DNA of 64,000 nt from Actinoplanes sp. NBC_00393 (lineage in GTDB: Bacteria; Actinomycetota; Actinomycetes; Mycobacteriales; Micromonosporaceae), in assembly GCF_036053395.1 (NCBI RefSeq), contig NZ_CP107942.1:772501-836500 (forward strand), in the 5' to 3' direction. This document shows positions 13,757 through 21,585 of this stretch, piece after piece (the first letter of the stretch is position 1; every line of letters starts with the position of its first letter). The translations under genes and the position numbers were made by a program. The notes beneath the pieces are model-generated. The model was not told the origin of the DNA and ran no database searches. It saw only the letters and a program-made list of their open reading frames with translations.

Positions 13757-15217
13757 ATGAGCGACGCCTTGATCGACAGCCTCACCGCGGCGGTGCAGGC
13801 CCGCCCGGACGACCTGCCACTGCGGCTGCACCTGGCCGAACTGCTGGTCGCTGCCGGCCGCGGCGCCGAGGCGATCGGTCACGCCGCTCAGGTGCTCGCC
13901 CGCGAGCCGGGCAACACCACCGCGCAGCAGCTCATGGCCCGCGCCCTCGGCCCGGCGAGCACAGGCGGCGCGCCCGGCGCGCCCGGCGCCTCCGGCACAG
14001 CCGGCGCCGTCGATGCGCCCGGCGTTGCCGGCGGACCCGGCGCGGCTGGCGCGTCCGGCGGACCCGGCGCGGCTGGCGCTGCTGGCGGACCCGGCGCGGC
14101 TGGCGCGTCCGGCGGACCCGGCGCGGCTGGCGCGTCCGGCGGACCCGGCGCGGCTGGCGCGTCCGGCACTGCTTCTTTTCCGACAAATCCGGAAAGTCCG
14201 GCAAATCCGGCCGACCAGGCTGCACCCTCGCCCGGCGGGGTCGACTGGGCCGCCCTCGAGCAGCAGTTCGGCGACGTCGTCCCGCCGCGCTTCGCCCGGG
14301 CCGACGGGGAACCCGATCCCGTCCACGGCCACGCCGACCGAACCTTCGACATCGAGCGCTCCACCGTCACCCTGGCCGACGTCGGTGGCATGGCCGACGT
14401 CAAGAAGCGCCTCGAGGTCTCGTTCCTCGGCCCGCTGCGCAACCCGAAGCTGCGGTCGCTGTTCGGCAAGAGCCTGCGCGGCGGCCTGCTGCTCTACGGC
14501 CCGCCCGGCTGCGGCAAGACTTTCCTGGCCCGCGCGGTCGCCGGGGAGATGGGCGCGTCGTTCATCTCGCTGAGCATCACCGACGTGCTGAACATGTGGA
14601 TCGGCAGTTCGGAACGCAACCTCCACGACCTGTTCGAGTCGGCCCGCGGCCACGCACCCTGTGTGCTGTTCCTGGACGAGATCGACGCCCTCGGGCACAA
14701 GCGGAGCCAGTTGCAGTCGTCCATGCGTACCGTGGTGAACCAGCTGCTCACCGAGCTCGACGGGGTGGACGGCGGCAACGACGGTGTGTTCGTCTTGGCC
14801 GCCACCAACGCCCCGTGGGACGTCGACGCCGCGCTGCGACGTCCGGGACGCTTGGACCGTACCGTGCTGGTTCTTCCTCCGGACGCGCCCGCGCGAGCGG
14901 CCATCCTGGAGTACCACCTGCGTGATCGCCCGGTCGCCGGCATCGACCTGGCCGCGGTCGCCGCCGCGACCGAGCACTACTCCGGCGCCGACCTGGCGCA
15001 CCTGTGCGAGACCGCCGCCGAGTACGCGATGCGCGACTCGATCGCCACCGGCGAGATCCGCATGATCAACCAGGCCGACATGCTGGCCGCCGCCCGCGAA
15101 ATCCGCCCGTCCACCGACGCCTGGTTCGGCACCGCCCGCAACGTGGCGATGTTCGCCAACGAGAGCGGCGAGTACGACGACCTGGCCGCCTACCTGAAGA
15201 AGCGCAAGGTGCGGTGA
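13757..15217 (+). CDS. AAA ATPase (Cdc48/FtsH-like) with TPR and collagen-like repeat N-terminus
   Basis: A 486-residue protein. Residues 1-65 make a TPR-like helical unit (LRLHLAELLVAAGRGAEAIGHAAQVLA); residues 92-136 are five 9-residue GGPGAAGAS repeats; residues 195-460 are one AAA domain with Walker A GPPGCGKT at 248-255, Walker B LFLDEIDALG near 304, sensor LAATNAPWDVD and Arg finger RRPGRLDR. The AAA part resembles the ATPase domain of FtsH/Cdc48/SpoVK proteins, which remodel protein substrates. There is no protease domain. The next gene, a TPR membrane protein, overlaps by four bases, so it is the likely partner or anchor. Substrate unknown. Confidence 0.88.
   Translation: MSDALIDSLTAAVQARPDDLPLRLHLAELLVAAGRGAEAIGHAAQVLAREPGNTTAQQLMARALGPASTGGAPGAPGASGTAGAVDAPGVAGGPGAAGASGGPGAAGAAGGPGAAGASGGPGAAGASGGPGAAGASGTASFPTNPESPANPADQAAPSPGGVDWAALEQQFGDVVPPRFARADGEPDPVHGHADRTFDIERSTVTLADVGGMADVKKRLEVSFLGPLRNPKLRSLFGKSLRGGLLLYGPPGCGKTFLARAVAGEMGASFISLSITDVLNMWIGSSERNLHDLFESARGHAPCVLFLDEIDALGHKRSQLQSSMRTVVNQLLTELDGVDGGNDGVFVLAATNAPWDVDAALRRPGRLDRTVLVLPPDAPARAAILEYHLRDRPVAGIDLAAVAAATEHYSGADLAHLCETAAEYAMRDSIATGEIRMINQADMLAAAREIRPSTDAWFGTARNVAMFANESGEYDDLAAYLKKRKVR
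14030..14164. repeat. 27-bp tandem repeat, five units, in the AAA gene
   Basis: Unit GGCGGACCCGGCGCGGCTGG plus seven bases, repeated five times in frame and nearly identical; it encodes GGPGAAGAS, a flexible linker between TPR and AAA parts. Confidence 0.9.
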
Positions 15218-16614
15218 CCGCTGCCGCCGCCCGTGCCCGGGCCCTCGCCGACGTGGGCCGGCTCCCCGAGGCCGAGCAAGCGCTGCGGACCGGCCTGATC
15301 GAGACGCCCGCCGACCCGGAGCTGCTCGCCCTGCTGGCCGGTGTGCTCCGCCTGCAGGGCCGCCGTTCCGCCGCCCTGGCCGCAGCCGACGCCGCGGTCG
15401 CCGCAGCTCCCCAGCTCTCCGGCGCCCACATCGAACGAGCCGAGTGCCTGCTCCTGCTTCCACCCGCCCCCGATCCCGGCATCCCGCCCACTCCGAACCC
15501 CAACGGCGGGCGCGGCTTCGCGGCCGACGCGGAGGCCGGCACCGAGTCCGGCTCCGCGGTTGGCGCCGGGTCCGACGGCGAGCCCGGCTTGGCGGCTGGT
15601 GCGGGGTCCGGCGGCGAGCCCGGCTTGGCAGCTAGTGCCGGGTGCGGCGGCGAGTCCGGCTTGGCGGTTGGTGCCGAGTCCGACGGCGAGCCCGGCTTGG
15701 CAGCTAGTGCAGGGTCCGGCGGGGAGTCCGGCTTGGTGGTTGGTGCGGGGTCCGGCGGTGAGCCCGGCTTGGCGGTTGGTGCAGGGTCCGGCAGCCGGCG
15801 CGGCGCGTCCGCGGCGGGCCGGCGCCGGAGGGTGCGCGCCGACCGCGATCGTGCAGACGAGCAGCGCCTGGCGGAAGCGCTGGCCGAGGCCGAGGAGGCC
15901 GTCCGCCTCGCGCCCGCTTTCCCGCCGGCCCATCGCGTGCTGGCCCGCACATTAGTCCTCCGCCGCGAGTTCGGCCGGGCCCGCGAGGCGGCCCGCCGCG
16001 CCCTGGAACTCGCCCCCGGCTCGGTCACCGACCTGCTCACCCTGGCCGAGATCGAACGCATCGCCGGCCGGCGGGGCGCCGCACGGCAGGCCGTCCAGCA
16101 GGCCCTCGCCCGCGATCCGGAGAACCCGGACGGCCGCTGGCTGATCGCCCTGCTGGACGCCGAACGCCTGCGGGTCGGTTCGGCCATGCGCGGACTGCGT
16201 GGCCTGGCCGCCGACCATCCCGGCCGGCTCGACGTCACCGCTATGACCTGGCCGATCCGCGGTCTGCTCGCCGGTCTGCGCCGCGGCCTGACGGTGGGCG
16301 TGCCGGTGACCGCGGCGCTGGTGGTGACCGCGTTCTGGTGGTCCGGCGCGGTTCTGCTGGCCCGCGCGTCGGCCGGCACGGTCGCTGTCGTACTGCTGCT
16401 GTTCGGGCTCCGTGTTCTGATCCCGGCGGGCCTGCTGCCCTGGCGCTGCCTGACATTGCTGCCGCCGCGCACGCGCCGGGCGATTCTCGGCGGTCTGGTC
16501 GCGGCAGGCGCGACGGTCACGCTCCTTCTGGGGTACGCGGTGACCGCCCTCTGGCAGCTGACAGCTCTCACTCTGGCGGCAGGTCTGCTGGTCCGCCGAG
16601 CCGACCCTGTGTAA
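15214..16614 (+). CDS. TPR-repeat membrane protein, partner of the AAA ATPase
   Basis: A 466-residue protein starting at GTG 15214, which overlaps the AAA stop (GTGA). Residues 1-75 are TPR helices (ALADVGRLPEAEQALRTGL), 120-195 is a Gly/Glu/Ser repeat of 12-residue units (GSGGEPGLAAGA), 215-320 more TPR helices (AFPPAHRVLARTLVLRREFGRAREAARRAL), and 350-460 several hydrophobic membrane helices (VTAALVVTAFWWSGAVLLARASAG). TPRs bind partner proteins; the ATPase made from the same transcript also begins with a TPR-like unit, so the two probably form a membrane-anchored complex. No enzymatic motif is visible. Confidence 0.82.
   Translation: MTAAAARARALADVGRLPEAEQALRTGLIETPADPELLALLAGVLRLQGRRSAALAAADAAVAAAPQLSGAHIERAECLLLLPPAPDPGIPPTPNPNGGRGFAADAEAGTESGSAVGAGSDGEPGLAAGAGSGGEPGLAASAGCGGESGLAVGAESDGEPGLAASAGSGGESGLVVGAGSGGEPGLAVGAGSGSRRGASAAGRRRRVRADRDRADEQRLAEALAEAEEAVRLAPAFPPAHRVLARTLVLRREFGRAREAARRALELAPGSVTDLLTLAEIERIAGRRGAARQAVQQALARDPENPDGRWLIALLDAERLRVGSAMRGLRGLAADHPGRLDVTAMTWPIRGLLAGLRRGLTVGVPVTAALVVTAFWWSGAVLLARASAGTVAVVLLLFGLRVLIPAGLLPWRCLTLLPPRTRRAILGGLVAAGATVTLLLGYAVTALWQLTALTLAAGLLVRRADPV
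15570..15790. repeat. 36-bp tandem repeat, six units, in the TPR gene
   Basis: CCCGGCTTGG-type blocks recur every 36 bp (15583, 15619 and onward). Units are diverged but always in frame, coding 12-residue G(S/C)(G/D)GE(P/S)GLA(A/V)(G/S)A peptides. Confidence 0.85.
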
Positions 16615-16647
16615 CAGCTGCGCGTTACATCACTTTCGCCCATTTGA

Positions 16648-16668
16648 ATCTTGCACAAACTGCAAGAT
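16648..16668. promoter_or_regulatory. Perfect inverted repeat upstream of the PAP2 gene
   Basis: ATCTTGCA-CAAAC-TGCAAGAT, eight-base arms and a five-base spacer, 42 bases before the leader ORF. It has no T-run, so an operator is more likely than a terminator. The binding protein is unknown. Confidence 0.5.
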
Positions 16669-16709
16669 CGCCGGATGCTGGCCCGAGTCCGAATATACGG
16701 GGGAGCATC

Positions 16710-16733
16710 ATGGCGAATTCAGGTGCCGTTTGA
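16710..16733 (+). CDS. Seven-codon leader peptide overlapping the PAP2 start
   Basis: ATG 16710 is preceded by GGGGGAG with a four-base gap, an excellent site, and encodes MANSGAV before TGA 16731-16733. The stop overlaps the TTG start of the PAP2 gene (TTGA). The TTG has no ribosome site of its own, so ribosomes finishing this peptide probably reinitiate on it. Confidence 0.5.
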   Translation: MANSGAV

Positions 16734-17500
16734 CCAGCGGCAACCCGGCGCCCACCAGGCTCCGGGTCCCGGCGTTACGCGAGTTCGCCCTGGTAGCCGT
16801 CCTGTTCCTGATCTACAAGGCGGCCCGGCTGGTCGCGGTCGGCCACGTCGACGACGCCTTCCGCAACGCGGACGCGATCTGGGACCTCGAACGCCGCCTG
16901 CACCTGCCTGGCGAGTTGGCCCTGCAGCACGCCATCCTGGACTGGCCGTTTCTGGTCACCGCGGCGAACAGCTACTACGCGTACGTCCACTTCCCCGCCA
17001 CCGCCGCCTGCCTGATCTGGCTGTACCTGCGCCGCCCCGCCCACTACCGCTGGACCCGCAACGTCCTGGTCCTGCTCACCTCGGGCGCCCTGGTCGTACA
17101 CTTCCTGATCCCGCTCGCGCCGCCCCGGATGCTCTCCGCCACCGGCATGCTGGACCTCGGCCGCCTCTACGGCCCGGCCGTCTACGGCGCCCCGGAGACC
17201 GACCAGCTCTCCAACCAGTACGCCGCCATGCCCTCCCTGCACGTCGGCTGGGCCCTGGTGGTGGCGATCGCCCTGCTGGCCGCCATGCCGACCGCCCGGT
17301 ATCGAGCTCTCTGGCTGCTCCACCCCGCGATCACCCTGCTGGTCGTGGTAGTCACCGGCAACCACTACTGGCTCGACGCACTAGCCGCCGGCGCCCTGCT
17401 GGCCGCGTCCTACGCCCTCCTCCGCCCGAACCGCCCCCCAGACACCGTCCCCCGCCTACCCCGCCAGAGAACCGCCACCCAGCAAACCCCCGTCAGCTAG
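16730..17500 (+). CDS. PAP2-superfamily membrane phosphatase/transferase (inositol phosphorylceramide synthase-like)
   Basis: A 256-residue protein with about six membrane helices. The active-site motifs of the PAP2_3 group are present: AMPSLHVGWALV (Ser and His) and GNHYWLDALAAG (His and Asp); an upstream LIPLAPPRM may supply the phosphate-binding part. Relatives hydrolyse or transfer phospholipid head groups, for example in phosphatidylinositol or polyprenyl phosphate metabolism. The TTG start at 16730 overlaps the stop of a seven-codon leader. An inverted repeat lies further upstream. Exact substrate unknown. Confidence 0.85.
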   Translation: MTSGNPAPTRLRVPALREFALVAVLFLIYKAARLVAVGHVDDAFRNADAIWDLERRLHLPGELALQHAILDWPFLVTAANSYYAYVHFPATAACLIWLYLRRPAHYRWTRNVLVLLTSGALVVHFLIPLAPPRMLSATGMLDLGRLYGPAVYGAPETDQLSNQYAAMPSLHVGWALVVAIALLAAMPTARYRALWLLHPAITLLVVVVTGNHYWLDALAAGALLAASYALLRPNRPPDTVPRLPRQRTATQQTPVS

Positions 17501-17511
17501 CTCCCCACCCG

Positions 17512-17930
17512 GCCCGAGCCGCCCGCCAGGCAGGTTTCAGCGGGCCGGTAGGGCGTCTGGTTGGCGGCTGGCGGTCGCGGGCCGCCGGTCAGGCAGGTTT
17601 CGGCGGGGCGGTAGGGCGTCTGGTTGGCGGCTGGTGGTCGCGGGCCGCCCGCCAGGCAGGTTTCAGCGCGCCGGTAGCACGTCTGGTTGGCGGCTGGTGG
17701 TCGCGGGCCGCCCGCCAGGCAGGTTTCAGCGCGCCGGTAGCACGTCTGGTTGGCGGCTGGTGGTTGCGGGCCGCCCGTCAGGCAGGTTTCAACGGGGCGG
17801 TAGCACGTCTGGTTGGCGGCTGGTGGTTGCGGGCCGCCGGGCAGGCGGGTTTCGGCGGGGCGGTAGGGCGTCTGGTTGGCGGCTGGTGGTCGCGGGCCGC
17901 CCGTCAGGCAGGTTTCGACCGCGCCGGGAG
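17512..17930. repeat. 63-bp tandem repeat array, about seven units, filling the gap after the PAP2 gene
   Basis: CAGGTTTC (or CGGGTTTC) recurs at 17531, 17594, 17657, 17720, 17783, 17846 and 17909, exactly 63 bp apart. Neighbouring units differ at a few bases only. This covers most of the 17501-17977 gap. 63 is a multiple of three, so open frames exist on both strands, but none has a ribosome site and the peptides are low complexity; I regard it as non-coding. There are no unique spacers, so it is not CRISPR. Confidence 0.92.
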
Positions 17931-17965
17931 GGATCGAGCCCGCGCCGCGGAGAGCGGCAGCCAGG

Positions 17966-17971
17966 TACGCT
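17966..17971 (+). promoter_or_regulatory. -10 hexamer of a leaderless tyrosine phosphatase transcript
   Basis: TACGCT, then six bases, then GTG 17978; no ribosome binding site. It supports the GTG over the ATG two codons later. Confidence 0.55.
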
Positions 17972-17977
17972 GCGGCC

Positions 17978-18592
17978 GTGCAGATGGAGTGGCCCGACTG
18001 CAGCAACGCCCGCGACCTGGGTGGCACCCCCACCCACGACGGCCGCCGCATCCGGCCCGGCGCGCTGATCCGGTCCGACAGCCACGGCCTGCTCACAGCC
18101 GCCTCGGTCGCCACCGTCCAGGCTCTGCATCCGGCCCTGATCCTGGACCTGCGCTGGCCCCGCGAATGCGAACGCGATCCGAGCACCCTCGCCGCCGACC
18201 CCGCGTACCGCAACGTGCCGCTGCTCGCCGACCCGCTGGGCTACGACCCGCCGGACGACACTTACGCGCCGATGCTCGACCACAACAGTGAGCGGATCGC
18301 CCTGGCGTTCCGGACGATCGCGGCCGCCCCGCCCGGCCCGGTGCTGGTGCACTGCCACGGCGGCCGGGACCGCACCGGGGCGCTGATCGCGCTGCTCCTC
18401 GGCGTCGCCGGGGTGGACGCGGAGACGATTGCCGCGGACTTCGCGCGTACCCCCGGAACTGAAGCAATAGCCATGCGCAACACGCTGTCGCACGCCGAGC
18501 GCAGATATGGCGGCGTGGAACGCTACCTGCTCGAGGCCGGCGTGCCGGCCGCCGACCTGGACCGGATCCGCGACCGCCTGGTCGAGGAATAG
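17978..18592 (+). CDS. Tyrosine-protein phosphatase (Y_phosphatase3 family)
   Basis: A 204-residue cytosolic phosphatase. The signature loop HCHGGRDRTG contains the Cys-x5-Arg active site, and the N-terminus WPDCSNARDLGGTPTHDGRRIRPGALIRS is the family opening (CxNxRDxGG). The conserved ILDLRWPRECERDP supplies the general acid region. Relatives such as mycobacterial PtpB remove phosphate from tyrosine or phosphoinositides. The start is at GTG 17978, six bases after a TACGCT -10 element; a longer in-frame version to 17876 lies in the tandem array and is rejected. It is followed by a bidirectional terminator. Confidence 0.9.
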   Translation: MQMEWPDCSNARDLGGTPTHDGRRIRPGALIRSDSHGLLTAASVATVQALHPALILDLRWPRECERDPSTLAADPAYRNVPLLADPLGYDPPDDTYAPMLDHNSERIALAFRTIAAAPPGPVLVHCHGGRDRTGALIALLLGVAGVDAETIAADFARTPGTEAIAMRNTLSHAERRYGGVERYLLEAGVPAADLDRIRDRLVEE

Positions 18593-18594
18593 AC

Positions 18595-18634
18595 GAGCCC
18601 CGCCGCTTCGGATGAAGATGAAGCAGCGGGGCTC
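18595..18634. terminator. Bidirectional hairpin between convergent genes
   Basis: GAGCCCCGCcGCTTC (18595-18609) pairs with GAAGCaGCGGGGCTC (18620-18634). It serves the phosphatase gene on the plus strand and the LolA-like gene on the minus strand. Confidence 0.8.
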
Positions 18635-18647
18635 GGCAAAGTGAGGA

Positions 18648-19772
18648 TCAGGCGACCTCGTACAGGGCCTCCGGGGTGACCGCCCCGGCGAAGACCCGCC
18701 CGTCGTCGGTGAGCAGGACGGTGAAGAGCGCGCCGCTCAGCAACCGGCCGCTGCCCCACGAACCGCTGACCTTCGGCATCGTGCCGAGGAAGCTCTCGGC
18801 CAGCTTGGCCTCGTCCTTGTCAGCGCCCGCGATCGCCTTGTCCGGGGACTCCGGCAGCTTCGCCGACACGATCGTGGTCCAGCCCTCGCCGATCACCTTC
18901 GGCTCGTCGCCCGGGTTGCCGGAGGGCTTGCCGGTCGACGGCTTGCCGGTGTGCGCGGCGTCCGGCCCGAAGACCGTGCCGGCCTCGTCGACCTTGGCGC
19001 CCGGCGGCGGGTTGAAGGTGAACTGCTCGGCGTCCGGCACGTCGAAGCTGATCTGCTCGAAGGCGACCCGGAAGGCCGGCTTCGTGGTGTTCTTCGCGTA
19101 GACGTCGACGCGCAGCGGGATGTGCTCGGTCGCGTCGATGGCGAGCCGCACCTGCCCGACCAGCGATTCGCTGTCGCGGGGCGTGAGCACCAGCTCGTAC
19201 GCGTCCCGCCCGGCCACCTCGGCGGCGCCGGTCGTGGCGACCTCGGTGCTCGGGTTGATCGCGGAGAGGGCCGCGTCGGCCGCTTCCTGCGGTGAGGGCA
19301 CACCGCTCGGCAGCGACTTCGGGTCCTGCTTGTCGGCCGGCAGCTTGGCGTGGGTGCCGGTGTTCTCCTTGCTGTTCCACACCCAGACGTCCGACCCGTT
19401 GCGGATCATGTCGGTCTGGCCGTCGGTGCCGAGCAGCGCCACCCGCGCCTTGTCCTCACCGGCGTACCAGATGCGTGCGGTGTTGCTGCCGGCGATCAGG
19501 CTGGTCAGGCCTCCGCCGCTGGGTGCGGCCTGGCTGAGCAGCCCGGCGATGCCCGGCAGACCCAGGTCGGAGCTCTGCACCACGGTGCCGGAGAGCCCGT
19601 CCGGGTCGGCGTTCTGCAGATCGACGAGCAGCTCGGCGGCAGTGCGCTCGGGCAGCGCCGGATCGGCGCTCGCCACGATCGTTCCGGCCGCCGCGCCGCC
19701 CCCGATGACCGCCACCGCGGCGGCCGACGGTACGAGCCAGCGCAGCGCCGGCCTGGACCTGAACACGGACAC
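18648..19772 (-). CDS. LolA-like exported protein (outer-membrane lipoprotein carrier fold)
   Basis: A 374-residue protein from GTG 19772, chosen because AGGAGG lies eight bases upstream; an ATG at 19802 would add ten residues without a site. Residues 8-38 are one membrane or signal segment (WLVPSAAAVAVIGGGAAAGTIVA). The remainder is a beta-rich domain: RTAAELLVDLQNADPDGLSGTV, IWYAGEDKARVALLG, DVWVWNSKENT, and YELVLTPRDSESLVGQVRLAID. This fits LolA/DUF2092/MucB-like proteins, which bind lipids or lipoproteins outside the membrane. It is divergent from the dioxygenase gene with an OmpR-type box between them, so the neighbouring two-component system may control both. Confidence 0.78.
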   Translation of the reverse strand: MSVFRSRPALRWLVPSAAAVAVIGGGAAAGTIVASADPALPERTAAELLVDLQNADPDGLSGTVVQSSDLGLPGIAGLLSQAAPSGGGLTSLIAGSNTARIWYAGEDKARVALLGTDGQTDMIRNGSDVWVWNSKENTGTHAKLPADKQDPKSLPSGVPSPQEAADAALSAINPSTEVATTGAAEVAGRDAYELVLTPRDSESLVGQVRLAIDATEHIPLRVDVYAKNTTKPAFRVAFEQISFDVPDAEQFTFNPPPGAKVDEAGTVFGPDAAHTGKPSTGKPSGNPGDEPKVIGEGWTTIVSAKLPESPDKAIAGADKDEAKLAESFLGTMPKVSGSWGSGRLLSGALFTVLLTDDGRVFAGAVTPEALYEVA

Positions 19773-19816
19773 GATGTCCACCTCCTGTTGTCTGGAACCC
19801 ATCGTGCTCCGGCGCC

Positions 19817-19834
19817 GCTGTGATCCCGCTGAGA
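19817..19834. promoter_or_regulatory. OmpR-type direct-repeat box, copy 1
   Basis: GCTGTGA-TCCC-GCTGAGA: two seven-base half-sites with an 11-bp period, between the LolA-like gene and the dioxygenase gene. The same box lies before the response regulator (20867-20884). Confidence 0.6.
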
Positions 19835-19887
19835 AGGTCCCCTAGGGGTATAGCCTTAATACCGACATTCTCGACAAAGGGGATCAC

Positions 19888-20856
19888 GTGGCAGTTTATG
19901 AGGGGCGGGCCCTGCCCCGGCCCGGCGAGGAACTGGTCGACCAGGGGCTCGCCTTCGACTTGGAGACCGTGGCCCGGCGCCGCCAGGTGCTGCGCGCCTT
20001 CGGGCTGGGTGCGGTCGCGCTGGGGCTGGGCGCCTGCGGTGACGACGGCGACGAGAGCGGCACGACGGCCGGGACGACAGAGACCGGTCTCAGCGAGATC
20101 CCGGACGAGACCGCCGGGCCCTATCCCGGCGACGGCTCCAACGGGCCGAACGTGCTCACCGAGAGCGGCGTCATCCGCAAGGACATCCGGTCCAGCTTCG
20201 GGGAGGCGAGCGGCACTGCGGAAGGCGTACCGATCACGCTGTCCCTGACCATCAAGGACCTGGCCAAGTCTGGCGCGGCCTTCGCCGGGGTCGCGGTCTA
20301 CGTCTGGCACTGCAACCGGGCCGGGGAGTACTCGCTCTACTCGGCCGGCATCACCGCCGAGAACTACCTGCGCGGCGTGCAGATCGCGGACAGCGCCGGC
20401 AAGGTCGAGTTCACCAGCATCTTCCCGGCCTGCTACAGCGGCCGCTGGCCGCACATCCACTTCGAGGTCTATCCGGACCAGGCGAGCATCAGCGACGCGG
20501 CCAAGGCCATCGCGACCTCCCAGATCGCACTTCCCAAGGTCAACTGCGATGAGGTGTACGCGACGACAGGCTACGAATCCTCCGTCACCAACCTTCAGCA
20601 GGTCACCCTGGACAGCGACAACGTCTTCGGCGAGGACTCCGGGGTCACCCAGCTGGCGACCGTGACCGGCGACGCCACGACCGGCTTCGCCGTCGCCCTC
20701 GAGGTGGGGGTGGACACCACGACGACACCGACCGGTGGCCAGAACACCGGCGACGGGGCGCCGTCGGGAGCGCCTCCGGGTGGCGGCCCGGGTGGTCCGC
20801 CGAGTGGGATGCCGAGTGGGATGCCGCCGGGCGGTGGGGCCCCGCCGAGCCGCTGA
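19888..20856 (+). CDS. Exported intradiol ring-cleavage dioxygenase-like lipoprotein
   Basis: A 322-residue protein from GTG 19888 with AAAGGGG upstream. Residues 30-50 (RRRQVLRAFGLGAVALGLGAC) combine twin Arg, a hydrophobic stretch and a lipobox LGAC, so it is probably Tat-exported and lipid-anchored. The catalytic domain (about 75-235) has the intradiol signatures: VYVWHCNRAGEYSLYS with a ligand Tyr, and CYSGRWPHIHFEVY with two His ligands to non-heme Fe(III). Such enzymes open catechol-type rings; secreted members are less well known than the cytosolic catechol dioxygenases and may act on lignin-like or plant phenolics. The C-terminal 50 residues are Gly/Pro/Met-rich (PPSGMPSGMPPGGG). It lies upstream of an OmpR/kinase pair. 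Confidence 0.85.
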   Translation: MAVYEGRALPRPGEELVDQGLAFDLETVARRRQVLRAFGLGAVALGLGACGDDGDESGTTAGTTETGLSEIPDETAGPYPGDGSNGPNVLTESGVIRKDIRSSFGEASGTAEGVPITLSLTIKDLAKSGAAFAGVAVYVWHCNRAGEYSLYSAGITAENYLRGVQIADSAGKVEFTSIFPACYSGRWPHIHFEVYPDQASISDAAKAIATSQIALPKVNCDEVYATTGYESSVTNLQQVTLDSDNVFGEDSGVTQLATVTGDATTGFAVALEVGVDTTTTPTGGQNTGDGAPSGAPPGGGPGGPPSGMPSGMPPGGGAPPSR

Positions 20857-20866
20857 TCGACGGAGC

Positions 20867-20884
20867 GCTGTGAACCCGCTGAGA
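20867..20884. promoter_or_regulatory. OmpR-type direct-repeat box, copy 2
   Basis: GCTGTGA-ACCC-GCTGAGA, 11-bp period, 42 bases before the response-regulator GTG; 17 of 18 positions equal to copy 1. Confidence 0.6.
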
Positions 20885-20890
20885 GCGGGT
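20874..20890 (+). terminator. Short hairpin after the dioxygenase gene
   Basis: ACCCGCT-GAG-AGCGGGT, a perfect seven-base stem and three-base loop, without a T-run; it overlaps the OmpR box, so it may only be part of that site. Confidence 0.35.
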
Positions 20891-20925
20891 GCCACCGGAG
20901 GGCGGCGGCATGCCAAGGTGTGGGG

Positions 20926-21585
20926 GTGCGGTTGCTGGTGGTGGAGGATGAGGCACGGCTCGCCGCGGCGCTGCGCCGCGGCCTGCAGGCCGAGGGTTTC
21001 GCGGTGGACGTCGCCGCCGACGGGCAGGACGGCCTGGAGATGGCGCGCCACGGCGGCTACGACGCGATGATCCTGGACGTGATGCTGCCGCGCCTGTCCG
21101 GTTACCGGGTGGTGCGGCAGCTGCGGGCCGAGCGGCACTGGCTGCCGGTGCTCATGCTCAGCGCCAAGGACGGGGAGTACGACCAGGCCGACGGCCTCGA
21201 CTGCGGTGCCGACGACTATCTGACCAAGCCCTTCTCGTACGTGGTGCTGCTCGCCCGGCTCCGTGCCCTGCTACGCCGTGGCGCCCAGGCCCGGCCGGTG
21301 GTCCTCGCCTTCGGAGATGTCGAGCTCGACCCGGCGGAACGCCGGGTCCTCGTGGCCGGCGAGGAGGTCACCCTGACCGCCCGGGAGTTCGCGCTGCTGG
21401 AATACCTGATGCGCCGCCCCGGCCAGGTGGTCTCCAAGACCGAGCTGCTCGACCACGTGTGGGACGCCGCGCTGGAGACCGCGCCGAACGCGGTGGAGGT
21501 CTACGTCGGCTACCTGCGCCGCAAGATCGGCCGGGACCGGCTGGAGACGGTCCGCGGCGCGGGATACCGCCTCGCCGCCGTCTGA
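20926..21585 (+). CDS. OmpR-family response regulator
   Basis: A 219-residue two-domain regulator. The receiver domain (1-115) has the acidic pair VVEDE, phospho-acceptor Asp in AMILDVMLPRLSG, Ser/Thr switch in LMLSAKD and Lys in YLTKPFS; the winged helix (about 128-219) has LTAREFALLEYLMRRPGQVVS and VEVYVGYLRRKIG. The GTG at 20926 is seven bases after AAGG; the GTG at 20920 leaves no space for a ribosome site. The partner kinase begins in the stop codon (TGATG). A direct-repeat box upstream of the gene also occurs upstream of the dioxygenase and LolA-like genes, suggesting an autoregulated local regulon. Confidence 0.93.
   Translation: MRLLVVEDEARLAAALRRGLQAEGFAVDVAADGQDGLEMARHGGYDAMILDVMLPRLSGYRVVRQLRAERHWLPVLMLSAKDGEYDQADGLDCGADDYLTKPFSYVVLLARLRALLRRGAQARPVVLAFGDVELDPAERRVLVAGEEVTLTAREFALLEYLMRRPGQVVSKTELLDHVWDAALETAPNAVEVYVGYLRRKIGRDRLETVRGAGYRLAAV

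Noticed and set aside
17512..17930. Possible CRISPR array
   Set aside because: Units are contiguous with no unique spacers; same for the 36166-36480 array.
17497..18213. Minus-strand frame through the 63-bp repeats (repeated PPAANQT peptides)
   Set aside because: The repeat period is a multiple of three, which opens frames in several directions; no start signal, no conserved domain.
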